Shown: positions 19,814 through 29,407, counted from the first letter of the stretch. The stretch is DNA of 64,000 nucleotides from Pseudoxanthomonas composti (GCF_004122095.1 NZ_SAWZ01000010.1:1-64000), one strand, 5' to 3'. The notes: generated by a model from the letters alone, not told the origin. Numbers and translations: made by a program.

Positions 19814-20680
19814 ATGAGTGCGGGCGCAGGGGCGGCGACGCCGCGCGACATCGCGGTGGTGGTGGTGACCTACCAGAGCGCCTCGACCATCGAGGACTGC
19901 CTGCGTCGCCTGCGCCTGGCCCAGGGCGTGGGCGAGATCCGCGTGGTCGACAACGACTCGCGCGATGGCACCCTGGAGATCATCCAGCGCCATGCCGCGC
20001 GCGACCCGCGCGTGCACTTCATCGCCAATCCCGACAACCCAGGCTTTTCCGTGGCCTGCAACCAGGGCGCGCGCGACAGCACCGCGCCCTGGCTGGCCTT
20101 CGTCAATCCCGACCTGCTGGTCCAGGCCGACAGCCTGCGCCGGCTGCAGGACCACGCCCTGGCCCTGGGCGGGGAAGGACTGCTGGGCGTGCACCTGGTC
20201 GATGAGGCCGGCGTGGCCGACGGTGCCGCGCGCCGGCGCGACCCGGATTTCGCGGCGATGGTGCGTTACCCCCTGCGCGCACCCAAGCTGGCGGTGGCGC
20301 CGGACCCGACGCAGGCGCTGCAGCCGCTGGAGGCGGTCTCCGGGGCGCTGATGCTGGTGCCGCGGTCGCTGTTTCAGCGGGTGGGTGGCTTCGACGAAGG
20401 CTACCGTCTGCATGCCGAGGACCTGGACCTGTGCCGCAAGGTGCGCCTGGCGGGCGGGCAGGTGGGCGTGGCCAACGACATTGCCGTGGTCCATCTGCGC
20501 GGCGTGTCCAGCCGCTCGCGGCCGTTCTTCGTGGAATGGCACAAGCATCGCGGCCTGTGGCGCTATTTCCGCAAGTTCGAGGCGCCCCGGCGCAGCTGGC
20601 TGATGCGCCGGCTGGTGTGGGCGGTGATCTGGCTGCATGCCCTGGCCCAGGTGCCGCGCCTGCTGCGCAGCCTGGCCTGA
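19814..20680 (+). CDS. Family 2 glycosyltransferase, rhamnosyltransferase-like
   Basis: 288 aa from the ATG at 19814; in-frame starts further upstream (19778) are possible. The GT-A fold is complete: DIAVVVVTYQSASTIEDC, EIRVVDNDSRDGTLE, WLAFVNPDLLVQADSL (DxD region NPD), GALMLVPRSLFQRVGGFDEG and HAEDLDLCRKVRLAG. This is the WbbL/rhamnosyltransferase type acting on lipid-linked or surface glycans. A C-terminal amphipathic or hydrophobic end (LVWAVIWLHALAQVPRLL) may touch the membrane. It lies 125 bases after the DUF1501 gene and 181 bases before the glycan operon, same strand. Confidence 0.88.
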   Translation: MSAGAGAATPRDIAVVVVTYQSASTIEDCLRRLRLAQGVGEIRVVDNDSRDGTLEIIQRHAARDPRVHFIANPDNPGFSVACNQGARDSTAPWLAFVNPDLLVQADSLRRLQDHALALGGEGLLGVHLVDEAGVADGAARRRDPDFAAMVRYPLRAPKLAVAPDPTQALQPLEAVSGALMLVPRSLFQRVGGFDEGYRLHAEDLDLCRKVRLAGGQVGVANDIAVVHLRGVSSRSRPFFVEWHKHRGLWRYFRKFEAPRRSWLMRRLVWAVIWLHALAQVPRLLRSLA

Positions 20681-20693
20681 TTCGGGCACAACG

Positions 20694-20709
20694 TACGTAC
20701 GATCACGTA
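20694..20709. promoter_or_regulatory. Dyad operator-like site TACGT-N6-ACGTA
   Basis: A perfect 5-bp dyad with a 6-base spacer has its arms at 20694-20698 and 20705-20709. It sits about 150 bases before the first gene of the glycan operon and 14 bases after the preceding stop. Spacing equals that of CRP/Clp sites (TGTGA-N6-TCACA), but the half-site differs. The binding protein is unknown. Confidence 0.35.
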
Positions 20710-20861
20710 ACCCGGGGTTGGTGCGGACTCAGGCGTGGCGGTGCCCGGCCGAAGAGGCGGGGGCGATGTACACGGCGGATCAAACCGAATACCGTGGCCG
20801 CGGCGTGCCAGCGCCGCTGATCTCCCGGCCCGCAAGGGCTTTTGCCCCCACAGGAATTCAG

Positions 20862-22799
20862 ATGACGTTCTTCCACGGCCTTCGGTCGCGCTTGTTGTTG
20901 TGCAGCTTTTTTGCAGCAGTCATCCCGCTCTACGCACAGGACGTGGCCCCAGACGCAACGTCCGGGCCAACACCCTCGGTCGCGGCGCGCACCGAGGTCA
21001 GCCGCTCACTGTCCGATCTCGGCTATCGCGAAGGCCTGCAGCAGAGCACGCAGGAGGGCAGCGTGTCCTTCTACCTGCCGGTTCCCCAGGACGTGGAGGT
21101 CTCCAACCCCCGCCTCGAACTGTTGTTCACCAGTTCGGCGATGCTGGGGCCGTCGGCCTCGTTGCAGGTCGCGCTCAACGGCACGCCACGGCAGACCGTG
21201 GCCCTGGCCGGCGCCATCGGCGAGACCGCACCGCGCTCGCTGGTCCTGCCGCTAAGCCAGGAAGACCTGCGACGCCCTTACCTGGAAGTCCGGGTCCGCG
21301 CCAATTTCTCCAGCGATGACACCAAGTGCACCTGGCAGGGTACTGGCCAGGACTTCGTGACCGTGCTGCCGCAAAGTCGCCTGGCCTTCGGCGTGCCGGC
21401 CGCCGCGCCGCGCAGTATCCGCGGCTTCCTGACCACGCTCCCGCACCAGGTGCGTATCGCCGTCGCCGCGCCCGCGCCGGGCCCGGAGGAGCTGCGGGCC
21501 GGATGGATGCTGGCCAGCACCCTGCAGGCGCACGGCCACCAGGTGGCATTCTCTTCGCTTGCCGAAGGTGGCGATATCGTCATCGGCCCACGCGCGCAGC
21601 TGGCCCTCAATGGTGTGACGCTGAGCGACGGCCAGACCATGGCGCTGACCGAGGGCGCCAACGGCACGCAGCTGGCCATCGCCGAGCCGTTCCAGATCGA
21701 TACCCTGGCCGAGCCGTGGTCGCGTCTGCTCGCCGGTCGTGCGTATGCCCAGTCCGTGGCCGGGCACGCCAAGCCGGTCGGTGGCGATGTCGTGCCGTTG
21801 ACGCAATTGGGTGCCGACACCAGCGCCCGCCGTTTTTCCGACGCGGCGGAATGGACCTTCAATGTCGATGCGCTGCCCGCCGGCCGCGCGCTGTCCAAGC
21901 TGCGCCTGAACCTGATCGTGCCGCCCAGCGACGACCACGCTCTGGTGCTGTACGTGTTCCAGAACAACGCTTTGCGCGGACTGGAGACCATGCCGCAGCG
22001 TGGCGGGACGCAGACGGTGACGGTGCCGTTGGTGGAAGGCGGCCCCATCACCTCCGGCCCGGTGCGGGTGGTGCTGATGCGCCAGACCACCACCAGCCTG
22101 TGCCACGGTCCGGTGCCCAACGCCTACGCGCAACTGCTGCCGTCCTCCACCCTGGAAACGCGGCCGAACGATGCGGCGGCCGAGACCATCGCCGCCTTCG
22201 CCGGCAGCGTGGGCCGTGGTTACAGCGTGCATGTGCCGGCCGTGGCCCTGGCCGAGCCGGCCACCTGGATCGGCACCCTGGCCGGGCTGGGCAAGTCGCT
22301 GGATCTGGACCCGCGCACGGCCGTGGTGCAGACCACCGATCAGGCGCCGCAGGCCGATCGTCCCTTCGTGTGGCTGGGCACCGCGCTTCCGGCGGGCTTC
22401 AGCGCGCCCATCGCCTTCGACCGCGGGCGCATCCAGGTCAAGGACAGCCAAGGCAACAACCTGCTGGACACCGACACGCTGCCGGACATCACCGCGACCA
22501 GCCTGCTGCGCAACGGCAATGCGCGCGGCCTGTGGCTGCGCAAGCTGGGCGAGGGCGTGCCGGTAGCGCCGCCGGAGATGAAGGGTAGCCCTGGCGACCT
22601 GATGTTCGGTGATGCCCGCGGCGTGCTGACCTCGCTGGATACGCGCCAGAACGATGTCATGACCGTGGACTATCCGGACTACACCACCTGGTGGGACCGC
22701 GCCCTGCAGTACAAGGGCTGGCTGTTCGCCCTGGGCTGGGTGTTGCTGACCGTGCTGGTGGTGCTGGTCGTCCGCAAGCTGCGCAGGAGTCAGGCATGA
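20862..22799 (+). CDS. BcsB-like periplasmic subunit of a polysaccharide synthase
   Basis: 645 aa. The ATG at 20862 has AGGAA at 20852-20856 and starts a signal peptide (LLLCSFFAAVIPLYA); an in-frame ATG at 20766 would add 32 residues. The body resembles the cellulose-synthase BcsB family: EGSVSFYLPVPQDVEVSNPR, LELLFTSSAMLGPSASLQVALNG and repeated jelly-roll/flavodoxin-like segments. A C-terminal membrane anchor (LFALGWVLLTVLVVLVV) ends KLRRSQA. In cellulose systems BcsB guides the nascent chain through the periplasm. No bcsA/bcsC pair is present here, so the polymer need not be cellulose. It is the first gene of a five-gene run with short overlaps. Confidence 0.83.
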   Translation: MTFFHGLRSRLLLCSFFAAVIPLYAQDVAPDATSGPTPSVAARTEVSRSLSDLGYREGLQQSTQEGSVSFYLPVPQDVEVSNPRLELLFTSSAMLGPSASLQVALNGTPRQTVALAGAIGETAPRSLVLPLSQEDLRRPYLEVRVRANFSSDDTKCTWQGTGQDFVTVLPQSRLAFGVPAAAPRSIRGFLTTLPHQVRIAVAAPAPGPEELRAGWMLASTLQAHGHQVAFSSLAEGGDIVIGPRAQLALNGVTLSDGQTMALTEGANGTQLAIAEPFQIDTLAEPWSRLLAGRAYAQSVAGHAKPVGGDVVPLTQLGADTSARRFSDAAEWTFNVDALPAGRALSKLRLNLIVPPSDDHALVLYVFQNNALRGLETMPQRGGTQTVTVPLVEGGPITSGPVRVVLMRQTTTSLCHGPVPNAYAQLLPSSTLETRPNDAAAETIAAFAGSVGRGYSVHVPAVALAEPATWIGTLAGLGKSLDLDPRTAVVQTTDQAPQADRPFVWLGTALPAGFSAPIAFDRGRIQVKDSQGNNLLDTDTLPDITATSLLRNGNARGLWLRKLGEGVPVAPPEMKGSPGDLMFGDARGVLTSLDTRQNDVMTVDYPDYTTWWDRALQYKGWLFALGWVLLTVLVVLVVRKLRRSQA

Positions 22800-23698
22800 A
22801 CAAGTCCGCATCGGGCAACAAGCCCGCGCGCCTGGCGCTGATGGCCGGGATCACCCTGGCGCTGGCCTCGGCCAGCTCCACGGCCTGGGCCGGGGCCTGG
22901 GTGCAGGAGCAGGGCCAGTCCCTGTGGATCGCCAAGGTCCTGCATTCGGAAAGCGATGCCTATTTCGACGATTCCCACGACCGTCGGGATTTCCCCGATC
23001 GCGGGCGCAGCCGGCAGGACCAGCTGAACCTCTACGTCGAGTACGGGCTCACCGAGAACCTGACCTTCGTCGGCAATTTCTTCGGCAGCAGGTTCAAGTA
23101 CACCAACGACCGCTCCAGGACCGAGGCCGGCGTGGACGACACCGCGACGGGTCTGAACGACCAGGAGATCGGCCTGCGCTACCGGCTTGACCCCGGCTCG
23201 GAAGGGCCCTGGGTCGGCGCCGTGCAGGGCCTGGTGGTGGTGCCGGGCTATGACCGGCCTGCCCGCACCAGTTCCGAGCCGGCCCTCGGGCTGGGCGGTG
23301 GCGGCGTGGAGCTGCGCTACAGCGTCGGCCGTGGCTATGCCTTGGGCAGCCGCAGCGGCTATGTGGACATGGGCGCGGCCGTTCGCCTGCGCGGCGGTGG
23401 CGCGGCCGACGAGCTGCGCGCGGACATCTCCACTGGCGTCGGACTGTCCCAGCGCTGGATGCTGATCGGCGAGCTCAACCAGATCCAGAGCCTGGGCAAT
23501 GGCAAGGACGATGGCGCCAACGCCGACACGGTAGGTCGTTTCGTGGCCAACAACTACAGCCTGACCAAGCTGCAGCTGTCGGCCATCGCCAACCTGTCGC
23601 AGTCCACCCAGCTGCAGGTCGGCTGGCAGCAGCCGGTCCTGGGCCGCAACACCGGCACCGGTGGCGGCCCCTTCCTGGGGTTCTGGTGGCGCTACTGA
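22796..23698 (+). CDS. Outer-membrane protein of the glycan locus (XagA-like)
   Basis: 300 aa, ATGA overlap with the BcsB-like gene and AGGAG at 22785-22789. A signal peptide (LALMAGITLALASASSTAWAG) is followed by alternating beta-strands (LNLYVEYGLTENLTFVGNFF, GVELRYSVGRGYALGSRSGY), ending in the aromatic FLGFWWRY typical of outer-membrane barrels. It is probably a small barrel for glycan export or anchoring. Its partner gene downstream is an NfrB/XagB-like synthase, and the arrangement recalls the Xanthomonas xagABC biofilm locus (from memory, not aligned). Confidence 0.75.
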   Translation: MNKSASGNKPARLALMAGITLALASASSTAWAGAWVQEQGQSLWIAKVLHSESDAYFDDSHDRRDFPDRGRSRQDQLNLYVEYGLTENLTFVGNFFGSRFKYTNDRSRTEAGVDDTATGLNDQEIGLRYRLDPGSEGPWVGAVQGLVVVPGYDRPARTSSEPALGLGGGGVELRYSVGRGYALGSRSGYVDMGAAVRLRGGGAADELRADISTGVGLSQRWMLIGELNQIQSLGNGKDDGANADTVGRFVANNYSLTKLQLSAIANLSQSTQLQVGWQQPVLGRNTGTGGGPFLGFWWRY

Positions 23699-23702
23699 TC
23701 CG

Positions 23703-25607
23703 ATGAGCACGACCGCGCAAACGCCCCTGCTCGGGCGCCGGCCCACCGCCATGGCCGACAAGCCCATCGGGCGCAGCCTGGTGGACGCCGGGCTGTTGAC
23801 CGAGGAACAACTCGCCACCGCGCTGGGCCTGCAGCGCCGTTGGAACTCGCGTCTGGGCGATGTGTTGATGGCGCATCGCTGGATGAGCGCCTTCGATTTC
23901 TACAGCGTGCTGGCGGGGCAGTTCGGGCTGGCCTTCGTCAACCTGCTGCAGGAGCGGCCCGATCCGGCGCTGTTCGACTACCAGCGCCTGAACGATTACT
24001 CCCAACGCCTGGTCCTGCCATGGCGGCGCGAGGGAGGGCGCACGGTGCTGGCCGTGGCCGACCCCAGCGAGGACACCTTCCGCTGGGCGCGCGCGGTCTA
24101 TGGCGAGGACGTGCTGTTCGTCGGCACCTCCAAGTTCGACATCGTCTGGAGCGTGCAGCGCCACGCCGATGATCGCCTGACCGACGACGCACTGAACCTG
24201 CTGTCCGGCCACAACCCGGAGATGTCCGCGCGCAAGGTCATCACCGTGCCGCAGGTGCTGTGGCTGTACGGCCTGATCAGCGCGCTGGTGGCGGCCCTGG
24301 CCATCTGGCCGCTGCCGACCCTGATCGCCTTCAACGCGCTGGTGTCCTTCGCCTTCATCGCGACCTTCGTGTTGAAGCTGCTGCTGGTCTGGTACGGCGC
24401 GCGCCGGCACATCGATATCAAGGTCACCGAGCAGGACGTGGCCGCCCTGCGTGATGAGGACCTGCCGGTCTATACCGTGCTGGTGCCGATGTACAAGGAG
24501 CCGGATGTCCTGCCGATCCTGGCCAACGCCCTGCGCCGGCTGGATTACCCGATCTCCAAGCTGGACGTGAAGCTGGTGCTGGAAGCCGGCGATACCGAGA
24601 CCATCGAGGCGGCCAAGGCGCTGGGCCTGGAGGCGTTCTTCGAGATCATCCGGGTGCCGCCCTCGCAGCCCAAGACCAAGCCCAAGGCCTGCAACTACGC
24701 CCTGCGCTTCGCACGCGGCACCTTGCTGACGATCTACGACGCCGAGGACAAGCCCGAGCCGGACCAGCTCAAGCGCGTGGTCGCCGCTTTCCGCAAGTCC
24801 GAGGACAACGTGGCCTGCATCCAGGCGCGGCTGAACTACTACAACGCCAACGAGAACTGGCTCACGCGCATGTTCGCGCTGGAGTACACGCTCTGGTTCG
24901 ATTTCTACCTGCCGGCGCTGGAGCACCTGCGCATCCCGATCCCGCTGGGTGGCACCTCGAACCATTTCCGCCTGGACGTACTGCGCAAGATCCACGCCTG
25001 GGATCCGTTCAACGTCACCGAGGACGCCGACCTGGGCGTGCGCCTGATCCAGAACGGCTACCGCGTCAGCGTGGTCAATTCGACCACCTTCGAGGAAGCC
25101 AACGTCAGCATCCCGAACTGGATCCGGCAGCGCTCGCGCTGGCTCAAGGGCTACATGCAGACCTGGCTGGTGCACATGCGCAAGCCGCTGCACCTGTACC
25201 GGTCCACGGGTTTTCGCGGGTTCTGGGGTTTCCAGTTCTTCATCGGCGGCGGCTTCTTCACCGCGCTGGTGGCGCCGATCCTGTGGGCGCTGTGCATCGT
25301 GGTGCTGGCCACCGGCACTCGCGTGGCAGATCCGGTGTTCCCGCCCTCGCTGCTGTACATGAGCCTGTTCAACCTCATCGTCGGCAACGGCTTCTTCATC
25401 TACATCACGCTCATCGCCGGCTTCAAGCGCGGCTACGAGCAGCTGGTGCCGTACGCGCTGACGGTGCCGTTCTACTGGGTGCTGCAGTCCATCTCCGCCT
25501 ACAAGGGCCTGTGGCAGCTGATCCACAATCCGTTCTACTGGGAAAAGACCACGCATGGCATCAGCAAGCACATGGCCGCTGAGCGTCAGGCCGCACTCGA
25601 CGGCTGA
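23703..25607 (+). CDS. MshEN-GT2 polysaccharide synthase (NfrB/XagB-like), probable c-di-GMP receptor
   Basis: 634 aa, starting 4 bases after the previous gene. Residues 21-73 hold two 24-residue MshEN motifs separated by exactly five residues: the first ends QLATALGLQ44, the second starts RLGDVLM at 50 and ends Q73. Such motifs bind c-di-GMP in MshE and in NfrB-type synthases. Two membrane helices (about 185-235) precede a processive family 2 domain with YTVLVPMYKEPDVLPIL, YDAEDKPEPDQLK, PLGGTSNHFR, NVTEDADLG and QRSRWLKGYMQTW. At least four more helices follow. The domain order (sensor first) is the reverse of E. coli NfrB as I recall it. It should polymerise and translocate a glycan when c-di-GMP is high. 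The sugar is unknown. Confidence 0.9.
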   Translation: MSTTAQTPLLGRRPTAMADKPIGRSLVDAGLLTEEQLATALGLQRRWNSRLGDVLMAHRWMSAFDFYSVLAGQFGLAFVNLLQERPDPALFDYQRLNDYSQRLVLPWRREGGRTVLAVADPSEDTFRWARAVYGEDVLFVGTSKFDIVWSVQRHADDRLTDDALNLLSGHNPEMSARKVITVPQVLWLYGLISALVAALAIWPLPTLIAFNALVSFAFIATFVLKLLLVWYGARRHIDIKVTEQDVAALRDEDLPVYTVLVPMYKEPDVLPILANALRRLDYPISKLDVKLVLEAGDTETIEAAKALGLEAFFEIIRVPPSQPKTKPKACNYALRFARGTLLTIYDAEDKPEPDQLKRVVAAFRKSEDNVACIQARLNYYNANENWLTRMFALEYTLWFDFYLPALEHLRIPIPLGGTSNHFRLDVLRKIHAWDPFNVTEDADLGVRLIQNGYRVSVVNSTTFEEANVSIPNWIRQRSRWLKGYMQTWLVHMRKPLHLYRSTGFRGFWGFQFFIGGGFFTALVAPILWALCIVVLATGTRVADPVFPPSLLYMSLFNLIVGNGFFIYITLIAGFKRGYEQLVPYALTVPFYWVLQSISAYKGLWQLIHNPFYWEKTTHGISKHMAAERQAALDG

Positions 25608-27072
25608 ACGCGCGCCGCCGGCCTGGCCGGCGGTGCTGGTGTTCGCGCTGCTGCTGGCCGCGCTGGGCGCGCTGTGCTGGCTCACGCGCATGCACGGCCT
25701 GGTCAGCGCCGATGCGCTGGCGATGACCGCCAAGCTCTACGTGTTGCGGGATGCGGCCGGCTTCCGCCTGGAATACCTGGGCTTTGAGTATCCGCAGGCA
25801 ACGACCTACCTGGGCGCGCTGCTGGCGGCGCTGCCGGGCGTGCACGCCGAGGCGGTGCCCTACGTGCTGGACCTGGTGGCCATCAGCCTGCTCGGCGCCT
25901 CGGTCTGGCGGGACATCGCGCATCGTCATGGCGCGGGCTGGGCCAGCCTGCTGGTGCTGCTGCTGTTTGCCCATCCGTACCTATGGTGGGCGGCGACCTC
26001 GGGGCAGCAGCAGGGCCTGGGCCTGTTCCTGCTCTATCGCCTGCTGCGCGTGTTCGCCGATGTCGCCGGCAGACCCGAGCCGATGACCTACATGCGCCTG
26101 GGCGGTTGGCTGTGCGCACTGCTGTTCGTGGACGAGCGCGGCATGTACATCGTGCTGGCGCTGGCCCCGTGGCTGATCCTAGTGGCGCCGCGCGAGGTGC
26201 TGCAGCGCTCGCCGCTGGCGTTCTATCTGGTGACCTACGTGCCGGTGGTCTTCGCCGCGCTGGGGTGGGTCTATCTGAACTGGCTGTTCCTGCGCGACGG
26301 CTTCGGCTTCCTGTCCGATCCCGGCTCCAGCTTCCGCGGCGCGTTCTCCGCCTCGGCGTATCTGCCCTGGCTGGAGGACGCCGGCGGCCGCTTCTGGTAT
26401 CCGGCCGGCGTGACCCTGCTGGCCGGACTGATGACCGTGCCGGTGCTGGTGTTCTCCCTGCTGGTGGCGCGGGCGCGCGACCAGTACGACGGCATCGTCG
26501 CAGCCGGCACGGTGATCACCGCCGCGGCGCTGGCGGCCTACTGGCGGTTTGCCGCGCAGCCGGCGGATTTCATCCTGCTGCTGCTGCCGGCCGGCATGCT
26601 GGTGATGCGCTCGGTGGCGCGGCCGATGCTGGCCGGGGTCGCGTTCGCGACGCTGCTGGGCATCTGCGGCGGCTGGATGACCCTGGGTTACCGCGCCTCG
26701 CCCGCGGTGACCGAGTGGATGGCCGCCCTGGCCCGGCCGGTGGCGCCGACCCTGGAAGAAGAGCGCACGCTGGGCCAGTGGCTGGCGCGCGAGCCGATGC
26801 CGACTTTGATCGACGATCGCGCCGCCTTCGCCGTCATCGCCGGGTACGGCAGCGCGCACGAGTTGATCCTGCCGTTCTCCCAGCGCTTCAAGCTCGCCCT
26901 GTTGAGCCCGGCGCGCACCCCGCCGCAGATCGTGGTCGCCGATCCGCGCTCGGAAGCCGGCAGCCGCGACGCGGTCAGCCTGCGTTTCCCTGGCCTGTGG
27001 GAGCACGGCCGTCCGGGCTACTTCCTCGTCCACGAACAAGGGCCTTACCGGGTATGGCGACGCGCGCCCTGA
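25555..27072 (+). CDS. Polytopic membrane protein of the glycan locus
   Basis: 505 aa. The frame starts with an ATG at 25555 that overlaps the synthase gene by 53 bases; no better in-frame start was found before the first helix. About nine to ten membrane segments are visible, for example VLVFALLLAALGALCWLT, LLLLPAGMLVMRSVARPML and LAGVAFATLLGICGG. A soluble C-terminal part of about 120 residues ends [13 protein letters not shown]. The topology resembles GT-C-type or PMT-like proteins, with an acidic residue in the first external loop (VSADALAMTAKLY). No family is firmly recognised. By position it could modify, supply or help export the glycan (XagC-like role). Confidence 0.78.
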   Translation: MASASTWPLSVRPHSTAERAPPAWPAVLVFALLLAALGALCWLTRMHGLVSADALAMTAKLYVLRDAAGFRLEYLGFEYPQATTYLGALLAALPGVHAEAVPYVLDLVAISLLGASVWRDIAHRHGAGWASLLVLLLFAHPYLWWAATSGQQQGLGLFLLYRLLRVFADVAGRPEPMTYMRLGGWLCALLFVDERGMYIVLALAPWLILVAPREVLQRSPLAFYLVTYVPVVFAALGWVYLNWLFLRDGFGFLSDPGSSFRGAFSASAYLPWLEDAGGRFWYPAGVTLLAGLMTVPVLVFSLLVARARDQYDGIVAAGTVITAAALAAYWRFAAQPADFILLLLPAGMLVMRSVARPMLAGVAFATLLGICGGWMTLGYRASPAVTEWMAALARPVAPTLEEERTLGQWLAREPMPTLIDDRAAFAVIAGYGSAHELILPFSQRFKLALLSPARTPPQIVVADPRSEAGSRDAVSLRFPGLWEHGRPGYFLVHEQGPYRVWRRAP

Positions 27073-28049
27073 CCGCCGGATTGCTGTGGCTGTTGTTGCT
27101 GGCGCTGCCATCGGGATGCAGCTCGAAGGAGGGCTTCGTGCTGGGCGCCAACGTCAAGGTCTCGCCCGATGCGGCGTGGGGCAGCGAGCCTGCGGCACGC
27201 TCGCTGCAGCAACTGGCACGGGCCGGCGCCACCCAGGCGCTGCTGGTGGCCTTCGTCTGGCAGGCCGATCCGCACAGCAGCGATCCCGTGCTGGGCAGCG
27301 ACAGCACGCCTGAGCTGGTCCGCGCGGGCCTGCGGCAGATGCGCGCCGCCGGCCTGGAGCCGGTGCTGAAGATCCACCTGTGGATTCCCGGCCACTGGGC
27401 CGGCGATGCCGACCCCGGCGATCGCACCGCCTGGTTCGCCGCCTATCAGCGCTGCGTGCAGCAGCTGGCGCAGGTCGCGGTGGAGGAGGGCGTGCAGACC
27501 CTGGTGCTGGCCACCGAGCTGCGCCGCCTGCAGGGCCAGCCTCAATGGCCGGGCCTGGTGCGGGCGATCCGCGCGCAGTTCAAGGGCAAGCTGCTGTACG
27601 TGGCCGATGGCATCGATCACGCCAGGACCTTCCGCTACTGGTCGCTGTTTGATGCCGTGGCACTGAGCCTGTATCCGGTGCTGCCCGAGGACAGCCGCAG
27701 CCGCGACGCGCGGATGCAGGAGATCGCCGCCGAGCTGGCGGAACTGGGCAAGCGGGTGCAGCGCCCGGTGTGGATCGCCGAGCTGGGCCTGCGCTCGGCC
27801 CGTGGCAGCCTGCGCCGCCCCTGGGAAAGCCCAGAGCAGCGCACCGCGCCGGTGGACCTGGCCCTGCAGGCCGAGGTGCTGCAGCGCTGGCGCCAGGTCC
27901 TGGAGCAGCAGCCCGGCATCACCGGGTTGGCCATCTGGTGCTGGTACACCGACCCACGGGCGGGCGGCCCGCGCGACAGCGACTTCACCCCGCAGAACAA
28001 GCCCGCCCAGGCGGTGTTCGCCAGGGCCGGCCGTAACGAGGCGCAATAG
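27054..28049 (+). CDS. GH113-like TIM-barrel lipoprotein (glycoside hydrolase)
   Basis: 331 aa, overlapping the membrane protein gene by 19 bases. The signal peptide ends LPSG|C22, so it is a lipoprotein. The barrel follows the GH113/GTA-TIM pattern: [49 protein letters not shown] (probable acid/base Glu) and [16 protein letters not shown] (probable nucleophile Glu). The RRPWESPEQ segment and the C-terminal [13 protein letters not shown] loop are also typical. It would cleave or trim a beta-linked glycan in the periplasm or at the surface. As the last gene of the locus, it may process the product of the synthase. Confidence 0.85.
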   Translation: MATRALTAGLLWLLLLALPSGCSSKEGFVLGANVKVSPDAAWGSEPAARSLQQLARAGATQALLVAFVWQADPHSSDPVLGSDSTPELVRAGLRQMRAAGLEPVLKIHLWIPGHWAGDADPGDRTAWFAAYQRCVQQLAQVAVEEGVQTLVLATELRRLQGQPQWPGLVRAIRAQFKGKLLYVADGIDHARTFRYWSLFDAVALSLYPVLPEDSRSRDARMQEIAAELAELGKRVQRPVWIAELGLRSARGSLRRPWESPEQRTAPVDLALQAEVLQRWRQVLEQQPGITGLAIWCWYTDPRAGGPRDSDFTPQNKPAQAVFARAGRNEAQ

Positions 28050-28071
28050 CCGCGCGGCGCATAATGGCCGC

Positions 28072-29268
28072 ATGGTCATTCCCTCGCTGCTCGATACCGA
28101 TCTCTACAAGTTCACGATGATGCAGGCCGTGCTGCATCAATACCCGGCCGCACAGGTGCAGTACCGCTTCAAGTGCCGCACGCCGGGCATCGACCTGGCC
28201 GTGCACCTGCCGCGCATCTCCGAGGAGATCGATGCGCTGTGCACGCTGCGCTTTGCGCCGGAGGAGCTGGACTACCTGCGCGGGCTGCGCTTCATCAAGC
28301 CGGACTTCGTCGACTTCCTCGGTCTGTTCCACTTCGATCGCAAGTACGTGCGCCTGCGCGCCTCGCGCGCGGTACCCGGCGAGATCGAGCTGGAGATCGA
28401 AGGCCCCTGGCTGCACACCATCCTGTTCGAGGTGCCGCTGCTGGCCATCGTCAACGAGGTGTACTTCCAGGCGCTGGGGCAGGGCGATCTGGTCGATGGC
28501 GAGCGCCGCCTGCGCCAGAAGCTGGACACGCTCAAGGCCCTGCCCGAGGCCGAGGGCTGCGCGATCGCCGACTACGGCACGCGCCGCCGCTACTCGCGGC
28601 ACTGGCACGGACACCTGCTGCCGCTGCTGCAGCAGGGCTTGGGCAGGCAGTTCGTCGGCACCAGCAACGTGCATTTCGCGCGCCAGTACGGCATGACCCC
28701 GCTGGGCACGATGGCGCACGAGTGGCTGCAGGCCTTCCAGGCGCTGGGCCCGCGCCTGCGCGATTCGCAGGCCGCCGCGCTGGAGGCCTGGGCGCGCGAG
28801 TATCGCGGCGACCTGGGCATCGCGCTCAGCGACGTCGTCGGCACAGACGCCTTCCTGCGCGACTACGACATGTACTTCTGCAAGCTGTTCGACGGCCTGC
28901 GCCACGACTCGGGCGACCCCTTCCACTGGGGCGAGCGGATGCTGGCGCATCTGCAGGCCAACCGCACCGATCCGCGCGCCAAGACCCTGGTCTTCAGCGA
29001 TGGCCTGGACGTGGACCGGATCGAACGCCTGTACGCCCATTTCCGTGGACGCTGCAAACTCGCCTTTGGCATCGGCACCAACCTGACCAACGACGTGGGT
29101 CCCAAGCCGCTCAACATCGTGATCAAGATGACCCGCTGCAATGGCCAGCCAGTGGCCAAGCTGTCGGACACGCCGGGCAAGAGCATGTGCGACGACCCGG
29201 GCTATGTGCAGTATCTGCGGCAGGTCTTCGGCCTGCCGGCGGACGACCAGGCGCGTAGTCACGCCTGA
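28072..29268 (+). CDS. pncB: Nicotinate phosphoribosyltransferase
   Basis: 398 aa, 22 bases after the GH113-like gene. It converts nicotinate and PRPP to nicotinate mononucleotide in the NAD salvage pathway. The opening [20 protein letters not shown], the phosphoribosyl-binding [20 protein letters not shown] with the catalytic His in MAHEW, and [11 protein letters not shown] are diagnostic. CATAAT at 28060-28065 lies so close to the ATG that, if it is a -10 element, the transcript would be nearly leaderless; no clear Shine-Dalgarno is present. Length is normal (about 400 aa). Confidence 0.97.
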   Translation: MVIPSLLDTDLYKFTMMQAVLHQYPAAQVQYRFKCRTPGIDLAVHLPRISEEIDALCTLRFAPEELDYLRGLRFIKPDFVDFLGLFHFDRKYVRLRASRAVPGEIELEIEGPWLHTILFEVPLLAIVNEVYFQALGQGDLVDGERRLRQKLDTLKALPEAEGCAIADYGTRRRYSRHWHGHLLPLLQQGLGRQFVGTSNVHFARQYGMTPLGTMAHEWLQAFQALGPRLRDSQAAALEAWAREYRGDLGIALSDVVGTDAFLRDYDMYFCKLFDGLRHDSGDPFHWGERMLAHLQANRTDPRAKTLVFSDGLDVDRIERLYAHFRGRCKLAFGIGTNLTNDVGPKPLNIVIKMTRCNGQPVAKLSDTPGKSMCDDPGYVQYLRQVFGLPADDQARSHA

Positions 29269-29407
29269 GCGAGCCTGCTGAACAGGCGTTGCAATGTGAC
29301 GCCACCCGGGAAAACGTGTCGTCCGTGTCGCAGCCTGGCGCCGGAATTGTCACCCGCTGTTAACATCGTGGCCGGGGGATCCTGGCTGTGCTTCGATGGA
29401 GTCGGTG

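Noticed and set aside
20710-20860. Possible c-di-GMP or other riboswitch in the leader of the glycan operon
   Set aside because: The leader has GC-rich hairpins, but I could not fit it to the conserved blocks of GEMM or other classes I know.
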